This document shows positions 46,192 to 57,240 of a stretch of 64,000 nucleotides of DNA, piece after piece; the first letter of the stretch is position 1, and the number at the start of each line of letters is the position of its first letter. Below the pieces are notes generated by a model. The model worked only from the letters and a program-made list of their open reading frames with translations. It was not told the origin of the DNA and did no database searches. The stretch comes from Neofusicoccum parvum (Eukaryota > Ascomycota > Dothideomycetes > Botryosphaeriales > Botryosphaeriaceae). The DNA lies in NCBI GenBank assembly GCA_020912385.1, contig CP087218.1, positions 1,946,665 to 2,010,664 on the forward strand, written 5' to 3'. Both the position numbers and the translations under genes were made by a program.

Positions 46192-47012
46192 TGAAGCAGG
46201 GAGATTTTCCGTTGCCTCATTCAGAACCTCGACGATGCCATCGCCGGCTGCCGGATTGTCAGCTCTCTGTTGAAGCAAAGTATTGGGGCATATTCACGAG
46301 GGGAGATTCTCTGTCACATCTCGTCCGTTTCATTTGAAGGGGGTCTGCCCATGTACGCGTGCGGCTGGAAGGTAATCTCGGTGTCATACACAACTTGATT
46401 CGGGTCAGCACTTGGAGCTAAAAATTGAAGAGGCGATGTTTAACATCAGGCCCGAAGTGATCTTCCTTGATGCTCCCATCGCAGCTGAAGCTACGGAGTA
46501 GGTAGTGGGCATGTGCCCACACGGACAGCCCCGCGATGAAGAAGGCAAAATTTAACACCAACGAAATGTTGCGCAAGCTCAGCGGTTGATGGCGCGCGCG
46601 GAACTTCTTTTGGTTATCTTCGGCAAGAAGGAAGGCTTTGTCTCCAATACTGAGACCGTGTTCTTCTGATGCGCGATAGGACGGAGAGGAAGATGAAGGA
46701 ACGCCGTCTTTGAAATTCATGGTGATGAAAGAATGACACGAAGCAAACTGGGGACGAGGGCGACAGGCGGCTGCTCGTCAGTGTAAATGCGCCGAAGGAG
46801 CAGAAATACCCAATTCCGCGTTGACGCCACGACACCAATTTCTCGTCGGCAAGCCCTCCGCCTTTGGCGGCCGTCACTGTTCTTCGACGCAGGTGTCATG
46901 ATGGTGCGGTAAGGCCGGCCAGGCTGCCAACGATCTGCGGGGAGAATGCCACGCAATGCACGGAGCGCCGCTACTTGCTTATTGAATTTTCAAAGGACAT
47001 CTTCTCGACGTT

Positions 47013-47612
47013 GTGGGCTGCCTAAGGCCTACGCCGGAGATACCCTCAACGAATTCCTCAGCTGTCCAGACCAGCATAGCCGACATTGACTTTGCCGCGA
47101 TGCATGCAGAGTATGCTGCTGCTTGTCCCGACCATCGGTGGGAGACGCACATGTTCTCCACCGATCCTCTGATCGTGTACATCGAGAACTACCTCACCTT
47201 TGAGGAGACTCAGTACCTGTTGAATCTGGCGTATGACCCCGGCTAGTAGCCTTAGGTTTCTTTGATGCTGATTGTCGGCTGTAGCGTGCCTTATTACATG
47301 AGGTCTCCAATGTCCAAGGGTGACAACTTGGACGCCTACGATCCCGAAATCCGCTCGTCCATGAGCGCAGTGGTCCCGAACGACCCCGTTGTTTCATGCA
47401 TCGAGAAGCGGTCAGTGGACTTCCAGGGATACATGCCAGTCTCCCATCTTGAAGACATCCAAGTCGTCAAGTACGAAGTGGGGGATCAGTTCAGGCCCCA
47501 CTTTGACTGGTTCTCCGGTACGGAGAACCCCCGGCTCTCCACCATTTTCCTTCTAGCGAGTCGCTCATGTCGTATGCCACGAGTCCCACGGCGTCGGATT
47601 TTTCAATTTTAG
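47013..47612 (+). pseudogene. Prolyl-4-hydroxylase-like 2OG-Fe(II) oxygenase, truncated
   Basis: Two exon-like blocks, from about 47013 (5' end uncertain; first in-frame ATG 47100) to 47230 and 47285 to about 47560, are joined by a 54-bp intron. Block 1 has STDPLIVYIENYLTFEE, block 2 has YDPEIRSSMSAVVPNDP and PHFDWF, where His-x-Asp are the iron ligands. After RLSTIFLLAS the family continuation (the glycine-rich strand, second His and 2-oxoglutarate-binding basic residue) is absent; the frame runs into unrelated residues and stops at 47612. The enzyme would lack part of its active site. It diverges from the UstYa-like relic over about 290 bp, an arrangement that suggests the two once formed a secondary-metabolite unit. 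Confidence 0.75.
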
Positions 47613-47678
47613 TTTCTGAAGAATTGAGTCAAATCACCCGCTTCAGAGGGATCAAGCAAGATTGCAGAAAGGAAAGAC

Positions 47679-48110
47679 TCACTCGGCCTTGACGCAAATG
47701 CTATCTGCAACAGTCTGAACAGTCACCGTTCGTTTCAAGTCAAGAATGGATACGAAATGAATGACTTGCCAAAATTTAACCTCGCGGCCGGCGAAGATGG
47801 CTGCCTCGTTGTCAAGCGCGAGGAAGAGCGCGTAGTTGAACTTTTCGCCCTTATAGGTTACCTCGACGAACTGCAGGAACTCCTTATAGCTGCCGACGCT
47901 GCTCATCCCATAGTCGATAAACCACGTCGTCATCAGCGGCTCGGACTCAAGCTCGAGGACATCTGGGACGAGGTGTTGGACGCTCGCTAGGGTGACCCGG
48001 TAGGCGATGGAGATGATCGTGATTTTGGAGAACTTGTTGGGATTATTGGAGTAGGGTGGAGAGAATAATGGAATGGCGTTGTCCTTAATGGAGAGGGTGC
48101 CGAACGACAT
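47679..48110 (-). pseudogene. Acetoacetate-decarboxylase-family protein, C-terminally truncated
   Basis: Minus-strand frame from the ATG at 48110. The first 110 residues are well conserved in kind (FSPPYSNNP, TTWFIDYGMSSVGSYKEF and ALDNEAAIFAGREV), matching fungal acetoacetate-decarboxylase-like proteins. After GREV the family core and C-terminal half are replaced by about 30 unrelated residues ending at 47679. At 143 residues it is roughly half normal length. Its broken 3' end faces the broken 3' end of the oxygenase relic only 66 bp away, so a single rearrangement may have cut both. The region upstream leads into retroelement LTRs. Confidence 0.75.
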
Positions 48111-48197
48111 TTTAAGTAGGCGATTCTCTATGGCGAATTCTTATTCTTAGAGACGGGGATTAAATACCTCGATACCGTCTATATAAATAGTCCTATA

Positions 48198-48372
48198 TGT
48201 TAGAGTCTGGAGCCTCGGGAGAAGCCTCAGAGGATCATCGGCGGATCACGTGACGACAAGCCTTTATTGTATTTAAGTCGTTCTCTTCTTCTTCTTCTTC
48301 TCTTTAAGTCTTAGCTTAACGTACATAGCGCAATAAACCTTTCAGCGATCATCCTAAGGTTGAGCCCTAACA
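48198..48372 (+). repeat. Candidate solo LTR, 175 bp
   Basis: Begins TGTTAG and ends CTAACA, a 6-bp inverted terminus of LTR type. Inside are a TATTTAAG box, a CTT-rich run and CAATAAA, in promoter-to-polyadenylation order. No flanking duplication is evident, so the call is tentative. Confidence 0.45.
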
Positions 48373-48413
48373 ATAGCTAAGACTTTAAACCCATTGGACT
48401 CACTGGACATCGG

Positions 48414-48845
48414 TGTTACGGCACAGTCTCTGAAGACGCAGAAAGGTGAGGGGCTCACGAAGGAACCCCGCAAGAAAAGGCATCCCCACGTGACTAGTGC
48501 ACGTGATGATCTACCCAAGACCCACATATCGCCCTCATAAGCCGGGCGACATACAGCAACCGTCGCCTAGCGTAGCCCGGCTATATGGAGCAACACCAAA
48601 TTGTCATAGCTTTCCTATAGTATATAAGCACACTCACTTAGCTAGATACTTGACCCTTCGTGGTCAACTTCGATAATCAATCTATACTATTGATTAGTAA
48701 CACGGCCTTCGCACGCAGTACTCAGTCACGTGTATTCATTCATACTTGTTCCCTCCCCTTACCTTGTACCCACTCAAGGTAAACCCTACACGGCTTACCA
48801 CCCTCTTTGGTGTTTGATCCTCAGAGGCAGAGGCCCGCCGTTACA
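48414..48845 (+). repeat. 5' LTR of the gypsy element, 432 bp
   Basis: Starts TGTTACGGC and ends GCCGTTACA, near-perfect inverted ends. It contains a TATATAAG box near 48619, and the internal gag-pol region follows directly. The 3' partner LTR is missing because the element is broken at about 54085. Its last 30 bases recur at 26331-26361. Confidence 0.6.
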
Positions 48846-49038
48846 CTTTAACCACCATCCTTGCAAGGAAGGGTAAGAGAACATCGGGTAAGGTATCACC
48901 CCCTAACGAGTTTAGGAAACAGCAATGAGTACGGTCAACATAGAGGATGTCAGCGCAGGATAGGATCGTCCAGCGATTCCTTAGACACCGGCTTAAGAGG
49001 CCGCTCAGCCTGCTCACTAGGAGTAAACGGAGCCTACC

Positions 49039-50388
49039 ATGAGAGAACTCATGTAGATGATCTAGGAGCTGCGAGTCGAAAACCGCATCCTGAAGAACCG
49101 ACAGGATCAGGCCACCGGGCCAGATGCCGCAAAGAAACCATCCGCCCAGGTCAAGGTGCCGAAGCCGGACCTTTACCATGGCGAGCGTACCAAGACGCAA
49201 AGCTTCCTCATACAGTTAGAGGACTACCTACACTTCGCTAAAGGATAGTTCAGCAACGACGCAGACAAGATTCGCTACGCTAGCACCTTCCTCCGAGGAG
49301 CAGCAGAGAAGTGGTTTAGACCATACAAGAGAGAGACCTAGGAGAAGCCATATTAGCAATGGTCGCCGCAGACCCAGGCCATCTTCTCCGACTACAGGAC
49401 CTTCGCCAAACAGCTGCAAGACGCATTCAGCACCATCGACGAGGCTAAGCGTGCCAACCAGATCCTCTTTAGGATCCAGCAGAAGAAGTCAGTACTCGAC
49501 TATACGGCCGAATTCTAGGAAGCAGCCTACGTCGCCGGAGAGCACTCAGACTACACACTCCGACAGCTGTACTACCGAGGCCTGAAGGACGAAATCAAAG
49601 AGGCTATGTCTTACCACGACGAACCCGAAACGCTCTCGGAACTAGTCCACCTAGCCACCGATATGGATAGGAGACGCACCAACAGGTGGTTCAAGAAGAA
49701 GGGCGGCTACCAAGCAAACACGAACAAGCCACGCCGCGAACGTACCACGCTGGAGGGAGGCGATGCTATAGCCCTCGACGCCGCCAGTAGACAGGACTCC
49801 AAGAAGGGCAACAATAGCAGACACAACGACAAGAAGCCTAAGGGGCCTAATCCGAACTAGACGGACGAGCAGAAGCAGCGGTACAAGGACCGACTTTGTA
49901 TCATCTATGGCAGCGACAAGCACTTCTCGCCTAAGTGCCCAGAGAACCGCAATAAGAAAGGAGGAAAGCAAACCTCTAGTACTTAACGGGAAGCTTCCGT
50001 CGTGTCTCGACAAGAAAACCACGACGCGCTAAGCTGGACCGCCTGCTTTAACGACGACTGTACAACCCACCAGAGCGACAAGGACGCCACAGGGTGGTAC
50101 CCGAAGAAACCAAGAGGCATCGCCATGCTTACCAGGAACGAGGAAGTACTCGACCTCGATGGTATCATCGAGTCATTCCCACACGACGACGAGATCGTCA
50201 ACAGTGAGGATGGTGAATTCTACGACAGTACCGAGGCCGAGGAAGATAGCTCCGACGAAAAGGACCTCGTAGAGGTAGAGGAGAGCCCATTAGCAGGTGC
50301 TATTAACAGGCTCCTCGAGAAAGTAGAGGAATACGGCATCATTGCCAAGATCCCCCTCTACCACGGCGAGTCGGAGCAAGGCATCTAG
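49039..50388 (+). pseudogene. gag of the gypsy element, with nonsense codons
   Basis: A single frame from ATG 49039 carries a retrotransposon gag domain (FLRGAAEKWFRPY, TFAKQLQDAF, LYYRGLKDEI) and a zinc knuckle near 49897 in which the second Cys has become Tyr. In-frame TAGs fall at 49054, 49063 and several later codons, one TAA near 49984. No frameshift is needed up to 50388. Confidence 0.8.
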
Positions 50389-50753
50389 ATCCTAGACAAC
50401 CAGCCAGGACTCGCGTTAGTCACCTAGCAGGTACAGGGGGATCAGCTGTGAGAGACGCGTGTCTATAAGGATCGTCACACGGAAACAGACGAAGTCACTC
50501 CTGAAGACAATCTAGCGACCTAGAGGACACTCGCCCAAGAAGAAGAAAGGGCAAGAATGTTTCCTAGTATGGAAATAGCCGTTCCAGGCCTTAAATAGAA
50601 AGCCCTTCGACAGATCCCAAGGCCGAGTCACCAGATCCTCCCAGAAGACGACGAACGCCTCAACCCCCGGCATAAGAAGCATCGACAGATTGCATGGATC
50701 TCATACATTGACCATCAGTGCAGAACGCACAGGCGTCAGAAGAATGAAAACCA

Positions 50754-53700
50754 TTGGTTCCCGGTACGCGTATAGCAAGATGGGACGCACCGAGTTATCG
50801 AGGAATGGGAAATAGAGGGATGGGGACCAAGCGGAGAGACTTACAACAACCTCTTCCTACTCTAGGAAGGCCAAAGGCACCAGTCAAAAAACTAGACGGC
50901 CCTGCAGCCAAGGGACAACAGCAGGGGCCGCAGCCTAGGTCCCTTAATATGGTATTACGCACCTCGAACACGGAAGCTCTCACCGGACCAAACCTATAGA
51001 AACAGTTTAAGACGAAAGGGACACTTAACGGAGTACCCACGAGGATCCTGATTGACATAGGATCATGCGGAAATTTCATCCACAACGAGCTTGTACAGAA
51101 GATGAATATACCCTACCGTAAGAAACAGGAACCATACCCTCTCAGCGGGTTTAACGGTTCCTAGGCAGCCTATGGACAAGGCTGGGTAAGGATAGAAACG
51201 GAGGAAGCAACCCTCCAGATAGGGAATCATTAGGAACAGATTTCCCTCGACGTCCAACGCGTCCCCGGACACGATATCATTCTAGGTATGCCCTGGATTA
51301 GGACACAGAAACCTATCTTCGACTTTAAAGAAGGAGACTCCATTATCTTTTAAGAGGACCTTGAGAACCTCTTACGAAAACAAGGGCTAAAGAAGGAAAA
51401 AGGGTTGCTAGATACCCTAAGGACACTCCTATCAGCAGCAATACGGGAAGTAGCCAGTGTAAGGCCTGAATGTGGCAACTATGTAGGCAACTCCGACAGT
51501 GGTATAAGTCAGCACTAGGACTGTAACGCAGGTAGCGAAGCCTCCTCGGTAAAATACAGCCCATCGGCAGGAATAAGCCCTACTAAGCGAAACGATACCC
51601 CCACTAGTACGGACAATCAGGATGGCATAAGACCCAGCGACAGTAACATTAACGGCCACCTCAAGGACGGAATAAGTCAGGACCAGGATAGCGACGAGGC
51701 CTCCTCGGTAAAATACAACACCTCGAGCGGAGTAAGACCAACCCAGACCGACACTTCTAAGGAACAAGAAGTACAACATACTTTACGAAGGACTACGAGG
51801 AAGCGGCGTAAGGCTAAGAGTAAGGCTTCGCGTAAGCAATTAGCAGCCCTAGAACCTTAAATCAATGTCTAGATAATCTCAGGAGAGGCATTCAAGCGTA
51901 TAAAACGCCAAAGACATCAGGTCTACCTTATATACATCAAACCCTCACCGGCAGTGCAACAGAGAGCACTGGCCAAAGCCCAAAGAGAAAGGCCAAAGAA
52001 TAAGAATACTCCCGCTCCTATAGAAGGCGACGATCCTGCAAGGATCGTAAGAGGACAGCACAGCAGTCTGGAAATATAGAACAACCCGTATAGATATCCT
52101 CCAATACCAGAAATGGAAACGGTGCCTAGCGAGTACTGGGATCTAAAAACCGTTTATCAAGAAAGAGAAAAAGGAGACTTGCCTAAGCACTAACCGTGGG
52201 ACCACGAAATCCCACTCAAACCAGGCACGAAACCAGCCTACAAGCCCATCTACTCCCTATCAGAAAAAGAGATAGCAGCACTCAGGGACTATATTAAGAA
52301 GAACCTCGAACGAGGATATATCCAACCTTCAACGTTATTAGCCGGATACCCAATCCTCTTTGTCCCAAAAAAGAACGGCAAGCTACGCCTATATATCGAC
52401 TACCGACAGCTAAACGATATCATAATCAAGAACCGGTACCCTCTCCCTCGCATCGACGAGCTCCAGGATAAGTTAAGGAAAGCAAAGTACTTTACGAAGC
52501 TGGACCTCAGGGAAGGATATCATCTGGTCAGGATTAAAGAAGGGGAAGAATGGAAAACAGCCTTTAGAACGAGGCTAGGACTCTACGAGTACATAGTAAT
52601 GCTATTTAGGCTTACCAACGCTCTAGCAACATTCTAGAATCTCGTTAACGACACACTGCGAGAATACCTAGATATCTTCTATATAGCTTATCTCGACGAC
52701 ATCCTCATCTTTTCAGAAACCCTTAAGGAACACAAGAAGCATATTAGAAAGGTCCTAGAAGTCCTCTAAGCAAAGAACCTCTCTATCGCACCCGAGAAAT
52801 ATGAATAAAACGTCTAGAGGATAGAGTTCTTAGGCTTTATTATCACCCCAGGTCACGTCGGCATGGACGACTCGAAACTGGATTCTATTAGAGAATAACT
52901 AGTACTAAAGACAATTAAGAAAGTACAGTCCTTCCTAGGATTCGTAAACTTCTATAGGAAGTTCATCTAGAACTACTCCAGAGTTACGGAACCTTTAACT
53001 AGGCTTACGCGAAAAGAGCACGGCTTTAAATAGGAAGACGATCAGCAACGGGCATTTAATTCGCTTAAACGGATATTCTACGAAGCCCCAGTACTCGGGA
53101 TATACGATCCCGATAAGCCCACTGAAGTGGAAACTAATACGTCAGGATTCGCCCTTAGAGCATGCCTCAGCCAACCTAATGAAGAAGGTAGATAGCACCT
53201 AGTTACATACTACTCATAGAAGTTCACCCCGGCAGAGCTCAACTACGACATCCACGATAAGGAGCTTCTAGCCATCGTCTCAGCCTTTAAGCAATAGAGA
53301 CACTACCTTAAAGGAGTAAGCCACCAGGTAGTAGTACGCTATGATTATTAGAATCTCACACGCTTCACCACGACTAAGGAATTAAACCGACGGCAGGTTC
53401 ACTGGTCGGAAGAAATGGCCTCCTATAACTTCAAGATCACCTATAGAAAGGGATCCGAGAACGCCGCAGCTAACGCGCTTAGCCGAAGAGTGAACTATAT
53501 AGAAGAAAAAACCAAGCCGCACCCTACAATCTTTATAGCGGATAGCGATGGATCGCTTCTCCTTACTAGATAAACTCTACCTATACTACGCATCGAAGCC
53601 AACCTATAGCATTAGAAGATCCGAGAAGTATACGCTCAGGACCCCTTCGCGTAGGAACTTTTAGCGCTTAAGGACGATCCGCGTATTACTCAAGATAGAG

Positions 53701-54085
53701 AAGGAACGCTTCTCTTCAAAGAACTCATCTATATACCAACACGACTACGAGAAGCACTAGTAAAAGACATCTACGAAGCCCCAGCACACAGACATCAGGG
53801 CATCGATAGGACAATAGAAAGAATCATAAGGAACTATTACTTCCCAGGACTGAGGAAAACCGTATAGCGTGTAGTCTTACAGTGCGATCTTTGCATCAGA
53901 AGTAAGGCCGCGACACATACACTTTATAGCCTCCTACAGCCGCTGGAAGCACCTAAACGACCGTAGCAGTCCATCACACTGGACTTCGTTACCAAACTAC
54001 CTAGGTCAAAGGATCCTCTTATAAGAGTCTTGTACGACTCGATTCTCGTCTTCGTTGACCGACTTATGAAGTACGCATACTTCCT
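50754..54085 (+). pseudogene. pol of the gypsy element (PR-RT-RNase H-integrase), with nonsense codons
   Basis: One frame runs from 50754 to 54085 without a frameshift. Protease: LIDIGSCGNFI (altered DSG) near 51040. Reverse transcriptase: [20 protein letters not shown] from 52359 and the active-site YLDD near 52690. RNase H-like region near 53100-53480. Integrase: zinc-binding HRHQGIDRTIERI region near 53790 with CDLC, then the core start TLDFVTKLPRS. Well over a dozen TAG/TAA codons interrupt it, so no protein is made. The core ends before its catalytic Glu. Confidence 0.82.
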
Positions 54086-54100
54086 ACCCTAACCGAAAGA
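54086..54100. repeat. 15-bp target-site duplication of the LINE, left copy
   Basis: ACCCTAACCGAAAGA, repeated exactly at 54755-54769. It contains the telomere-like CCCTAACC. Confidence 0.85.
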
Positions 54101-54754
54101 TTGATTGATTGATTGATTGATTCTGTCAGGCTACGATACATTCTAGGTAGTATAAGAGCCGTCCCTCTCTTTAGCCTTACATTATCCTGTTCTTTAGCCT
54201 CTTCTCACTTCTTAGTCCAATCTGTTTACTTCCTTCGCTGCCATTACATCTCTTGTGGTGGGTTCGATGTGTAAGCCTCCCCATGTTCATCTCGGAACCG
54301 CCCGGTTCTTTGTAGGAACTGAATGGCTGCCTTGACTACTGTATAGTTAGGCTTCCACTTCTCCTTTGGACCGTCTACTGGTTTCCCAGTGTGCCGGTCC
54401 TCCCATCCGCTCCATCCACCTAATAAAAAGGAAACATCCCCCCATCTCTCCCCTGCTGCTACCACCAGCTCTCGTCTAGGGTCCCGCCACTGCGGACACT
54501 CTAGTAGTACATGTTTAATTGTCTCCTGGCTCATGCCACACTCGCACTCATCTGACTCCTCTCGACCTATTCTGTGAAGATAGGGCTTAAGTCGGCAGTG
54601 GTTTGAGCGGCACTGAATCAGGACTGCTGCCTGCTCCGAGTCCAGTCTGTTATAGAGGTTGATAGTGTGTTTGCCTGGTGCAGCACCATCCAGCTCCCAC
54701 GTATATCTTCCGTACCTCTTTCTCTGCTTCGCATTTTCCTTCTCTTCCTCTTGC
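54101..54754 (-). mobile_element. 5'-truncated LINE (Tad-like), 3' end of the pol frame
   Basis: Read on the minus strand, the fragment encodes the C-terminal end of a fungal non-LTR pol: NLYNRLDSEQAAVLIQCRSN, then a Cys-rich ECECGMSQETIKHVLLECP segment, ending near 54244. The 3' end has a tail of five to six AATC units instead of poly-A, as fungal LINEs often show. A perfect 15-bp duplication bounds it. It inserted into or at the broken edge of the gypsy integrase. The coding end is intact over about 170 residues, so it is younger than the gypsy decay. Confidence 0.88.
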
Positions 54755-54769
54755 ACCCTAACCGAAAGA
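54755..54769. repeat. 15-bp target-site duplication of the LINE, right copy
   Basis: ACCCTAACCGAAAGA, identical to 54086-54100. Confidence 0.85.
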
Positions 54770-55167
54770 CGCAAATCCAGCGCGACCGCGCTGGATTTAG
54801 ATTGTGTGGGAAAGAATCGTCGGGTGGGCTGGACGCGCACCGCACTGGATTTACCGCACTGGATTTGGAGCGAGGTGCTCGGATCGAGTCTACACTCGGT
54901 CAGATTTCCAAGCGTGGCTCTGCGACCACTTTTTATATGAGCCACCTTAAAATCCGACCGCTGCGTCGTGAGAAAACCAGCCACTTGGGGTAAGAGTAGG
55001 GTTAGGGTTGAGGTTTTTTGATGGGGTAAGGGTGATCCGTGCGGCGGCGGCGGCAGCAGCGGCGGTAGCAGTAGTAGTAGCAGCAGCATTTACGAGCTTT
55101 CTCACACCAGCATCATTCTCTCTAGCAACTTTCAGTATTAGCAAGACAATACTAGCTAGCGCACCAA
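54770..55167. other. Helicase upstream region with telomere-like and GCTGGATTT motifs
   Basis: Contains a near-perfect hairpin (54773-54798), further GC(A/G)CTGGATTT copies near 54785-54870, and a short telomere-like stretch AGGGTTAGGGTTG at 54997-55010. A GCGGCGGCGGC run follows at 55041-55090. It probably acts as the 5' region of the helicase gene. Confidence 0.5.
54773..54798. repeat. Perfect inverted repeat, 12-bp arms, 2-bp loop
   Basis: AAATCCAGCGCG, loop AC, then CGCGCTGGATTT. It lies 4 bp after the LINE duplication. Confidence 0.8.
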
Positions 55168-55437
55168 ATGGCGACAGCGTACTTTTATCACCAGGCGGAA
55201 TACCGGCTCGCGATCTGCAGGGAGTGCCGGCACGCCGTCTGGCCGGACCAGGTGGAAGGCCATCTGCGGGGGAAACACCACCGGATGGGCCGGAAGCAGG
55301 CGGAGCTGGTCGGTGGTGAGGTTAGAAGCTGGCATGGCTTGATTGCATTCTCGAGCGAGCTGGAAGTGCCAGCCCGGGTGCAACGGCCCGTCACAGAGCT
55401 GCCACTGTTCAAGGACGGGCTGCTGTGCCAGAAGGAC

Positions 55438-55438
55438 C

Positions 55439-55484
<46 letters not shown>

Positions 55485-55500
55485 CAGTAATAGTAGCAGC
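55438..55500. repeat. AGC microsatellite encoding poly-Ser
   Basis: About fifteen AGC units plus AGT variants inside the helicase frame. CAG triplets here are intact despite CAG-to-TAG changes elsewhere in the frame. Confidence 0.85.
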
Positions 55501-56775
55501 TGCCAGTACGTCTGCAGGAATGAAAGGATGATGAAAGAGCACTGGCGCACCGAGCACGGATGGTCGATTGGAGGAGGCAAAGGCCGGCAGAGCAGGATGG
55601 TGGAAGAGGGGTTGAATAAGAGGTTCCAAGAGGCGGTAAAGCAGGTCTACTGCCAGCGCTTCTTCCCCACCTTCCACGGCTCGCAGTACTTTGAAGTGTG
55701 CCAGCCAGAGGAGCAAGCGCAGCAGGAGGACCAGGCGCAGCCCGCCCAGGAGGGAGGGGAGAGAGGGGAGGGAGGAGGGGAGCAGCTGTGGCAGCAGGCG
55801 TGGAACAAGGCGAACCAGAACTGGGAGGAGCTGGAGAAGCGGGCCCGGGCCACCATCGAGGAAGGAGAGAAGGACGAGGTCAGCCCGTGGCTGGACAGGA
55901 CGCAGTGGCTGCCGTATCTGGCGCGGCTGGACCGCGACGATCTGCTAGCGTCGGTTGAGGAGCCCAACGCCAACCCGGACAGGCCAGAGGAGGAGGAGGA
56001 GCCGGCGGCAGCGGCCATCTGGAAAGCCATGGACGAGGTTGCGCGCATCGGCCAGCAGGCGGTGACCCAGCAGGTCGGCATATTCATCCGCATGGAGCTG
56101 ATGAGGACGGAGAAGCACCAGAACCGGTACCACCCGCTGCAGCCGTACATGGAGGAAAACGCGGTCGCGGACAGGTCGAGGGCGTGGAAGCAGGTGCTGA
56201 TGTTCTTCGTCAGGACGCAGCAGCAGCGGCAGCAGCAGCAGGGGCAGCAGCAGGAAGAGCATGACTGGAGAAGGCCAGAGTACAGGTTCACCCGCAGGCA
56301 GTCCAGGGCGTTCACTAGGCTGATGGAGGAGGCGGAGCAAGCTGCAAAGCAAGAAGAAGGGGGAGGAAGAGATGAAGGAAGCGAGGAAGAAGAGGGAGGA
56401 AGAAGTGATAATGATGATAATGAAGAAGAAGGAGCTGATTCAGAAGAGCAGCAGCAGCAGCAGCTGCCACCAAAGCTGTCCGGGATCCAGAAGGCGTGCT
56501 TGGACTTTTGCATTGAACTGCTGAACCAGAGGATCACGCAGCGCGAGTACGACAGCGCTCTGGTCTGCGCTCTGGCGGTGCAGGGGGTCACGCCCACCGG
56601 CTGGAGGGAGCCGGGTCTGTACACTGCGATTCTGTCGGCCATCATCAAGGTGGGGCGCTTCATGGTGGTGCAGAAGGCGCTGGAGATGGTGGGTCCAGCA
56701 GCAGCAGCAGCAGCAGCAGAAGGGGAGGAGGATGGTGGGGAGGAGTTCAGCAGTGGGGGCAGCGCATGGGACTTT

Positions 56776-56835
56776 GAGGAGGAGGAGGAGGAGGAGGAGG
56801 AGGAGGAGGAGGAGGAGGAGGAGGAGGAGGAGGAG
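56776..56835. repeat. GAG microsatellite encoding poly-Glu
   Basis: About twenty uninterrupted GAG codons in the helicase frame. Confidence 0.9.
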
Positions 56836-56865
56836 GACGGCGCTGGCGGTTATGGTGGAGGCGAT

Positions 56866-57240
56866 GCTGGCAGCAGCAGTAGCAGCAGCCGCAGCCAGGG
56901 CGGCAGGAGCAGCAGCAGCAGCCAGGGCAGCAGGAGCAGCGCCGGCCAGGGCAGCGCCGGCCAGGGCAGCGCCGGCCAGAGCAGCAGTGGCCAGGACAGC
57001 AGCAGGAACAGCGGCCAGGGCAGCGCCAGGGACAGCAGTGGGCGCAGCGGGCGCAGCCAGGGCGGCAGGAGCAGCAGCAGCCAGAGCAGCGCCGGCCAGA
57101 GCAGCAGTGGCCAGGACAGCGCCAGCAGCAGGACCAGCAGCGGCCAGGGCAGCAGCAGGAACAGCGGCCAGGGCAGCGCCAGGGACAGCAGTGGGCGCAG
57201 CAAGCGCAGCCAGCGCAGCCAGCGCAGCCAGCGCAGCCAG
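56866..57240. repeat. Ser/Gly/Gln/Arg-rich minisatellite in the helicase frame
   Basis: Units such as GGCCAGGGCAGCGCC recur in tandem and in a second block about 120 bp on, encoding GQGSA/GQSSSG-type repeats and a terminal RSQRSQ run. Likely a disordered linker that expands and contracts. Confidence 0.85.

Larger units (their letters stand above)
45235..46720 (-). pseudogene. UstYa-like (DUF3328) oxidase gene, split by a hAT MITE
   Basis: On the minus strand the N-terminus (46720 to about 46420) has a cytosolic Ser-rich start, then one membrane helix (NFAFFIAGLSVWAHA). The C-terminal part (45643-45235) carries both family motifs, HQLHC and DHCLDYIRQ. UstYa-like proteins are copper-type oxidases that cyclise or oxidise fungal secondary metabolites. 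A 532-bp element at 45652-46183 interrupts the coding region; ignoring it and one copy of the 8-bp duplication leaves the reading frame in register. Two further defects are visible: the frame after the helix breaks near 46423 (a stop unless one base is skipped) and a TGA near 46311 where Trp is usual. The gene is therefore probably dead even without the insertion, unless unrecognised introns explain the two defects. Confidence 0.82.
48414..54100 (+). mobile_element. Ty3/gypsy LTR retrotransposon, RIP-like degraded and 3'-truncated
   Basis: Order is LTR, gag, protease, reverse transcriptase, RNase H, integrase, which is the Ty3/gypsy order. Gag lies in the frame of 49039 and pol in the frame of 50754, offset as in -1 frameshift elements. 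Dozens of in-frame stops occur, almost all TAG or TAA at places where Gln or Trp is expected. Missense changes are of the same kind: the zinc-knuckle Cys becomes Tyr, reverse transcriptase PFGLTNAPATF-type residues become [11 protein letters not shown]. Both are C-to-T or G-to-A changes. The sequence stops after KYAYFLP in the integrase, where a LINE fragment is inserted, and recognisable integrase does not resume beyond it. Confidence 0.88.
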
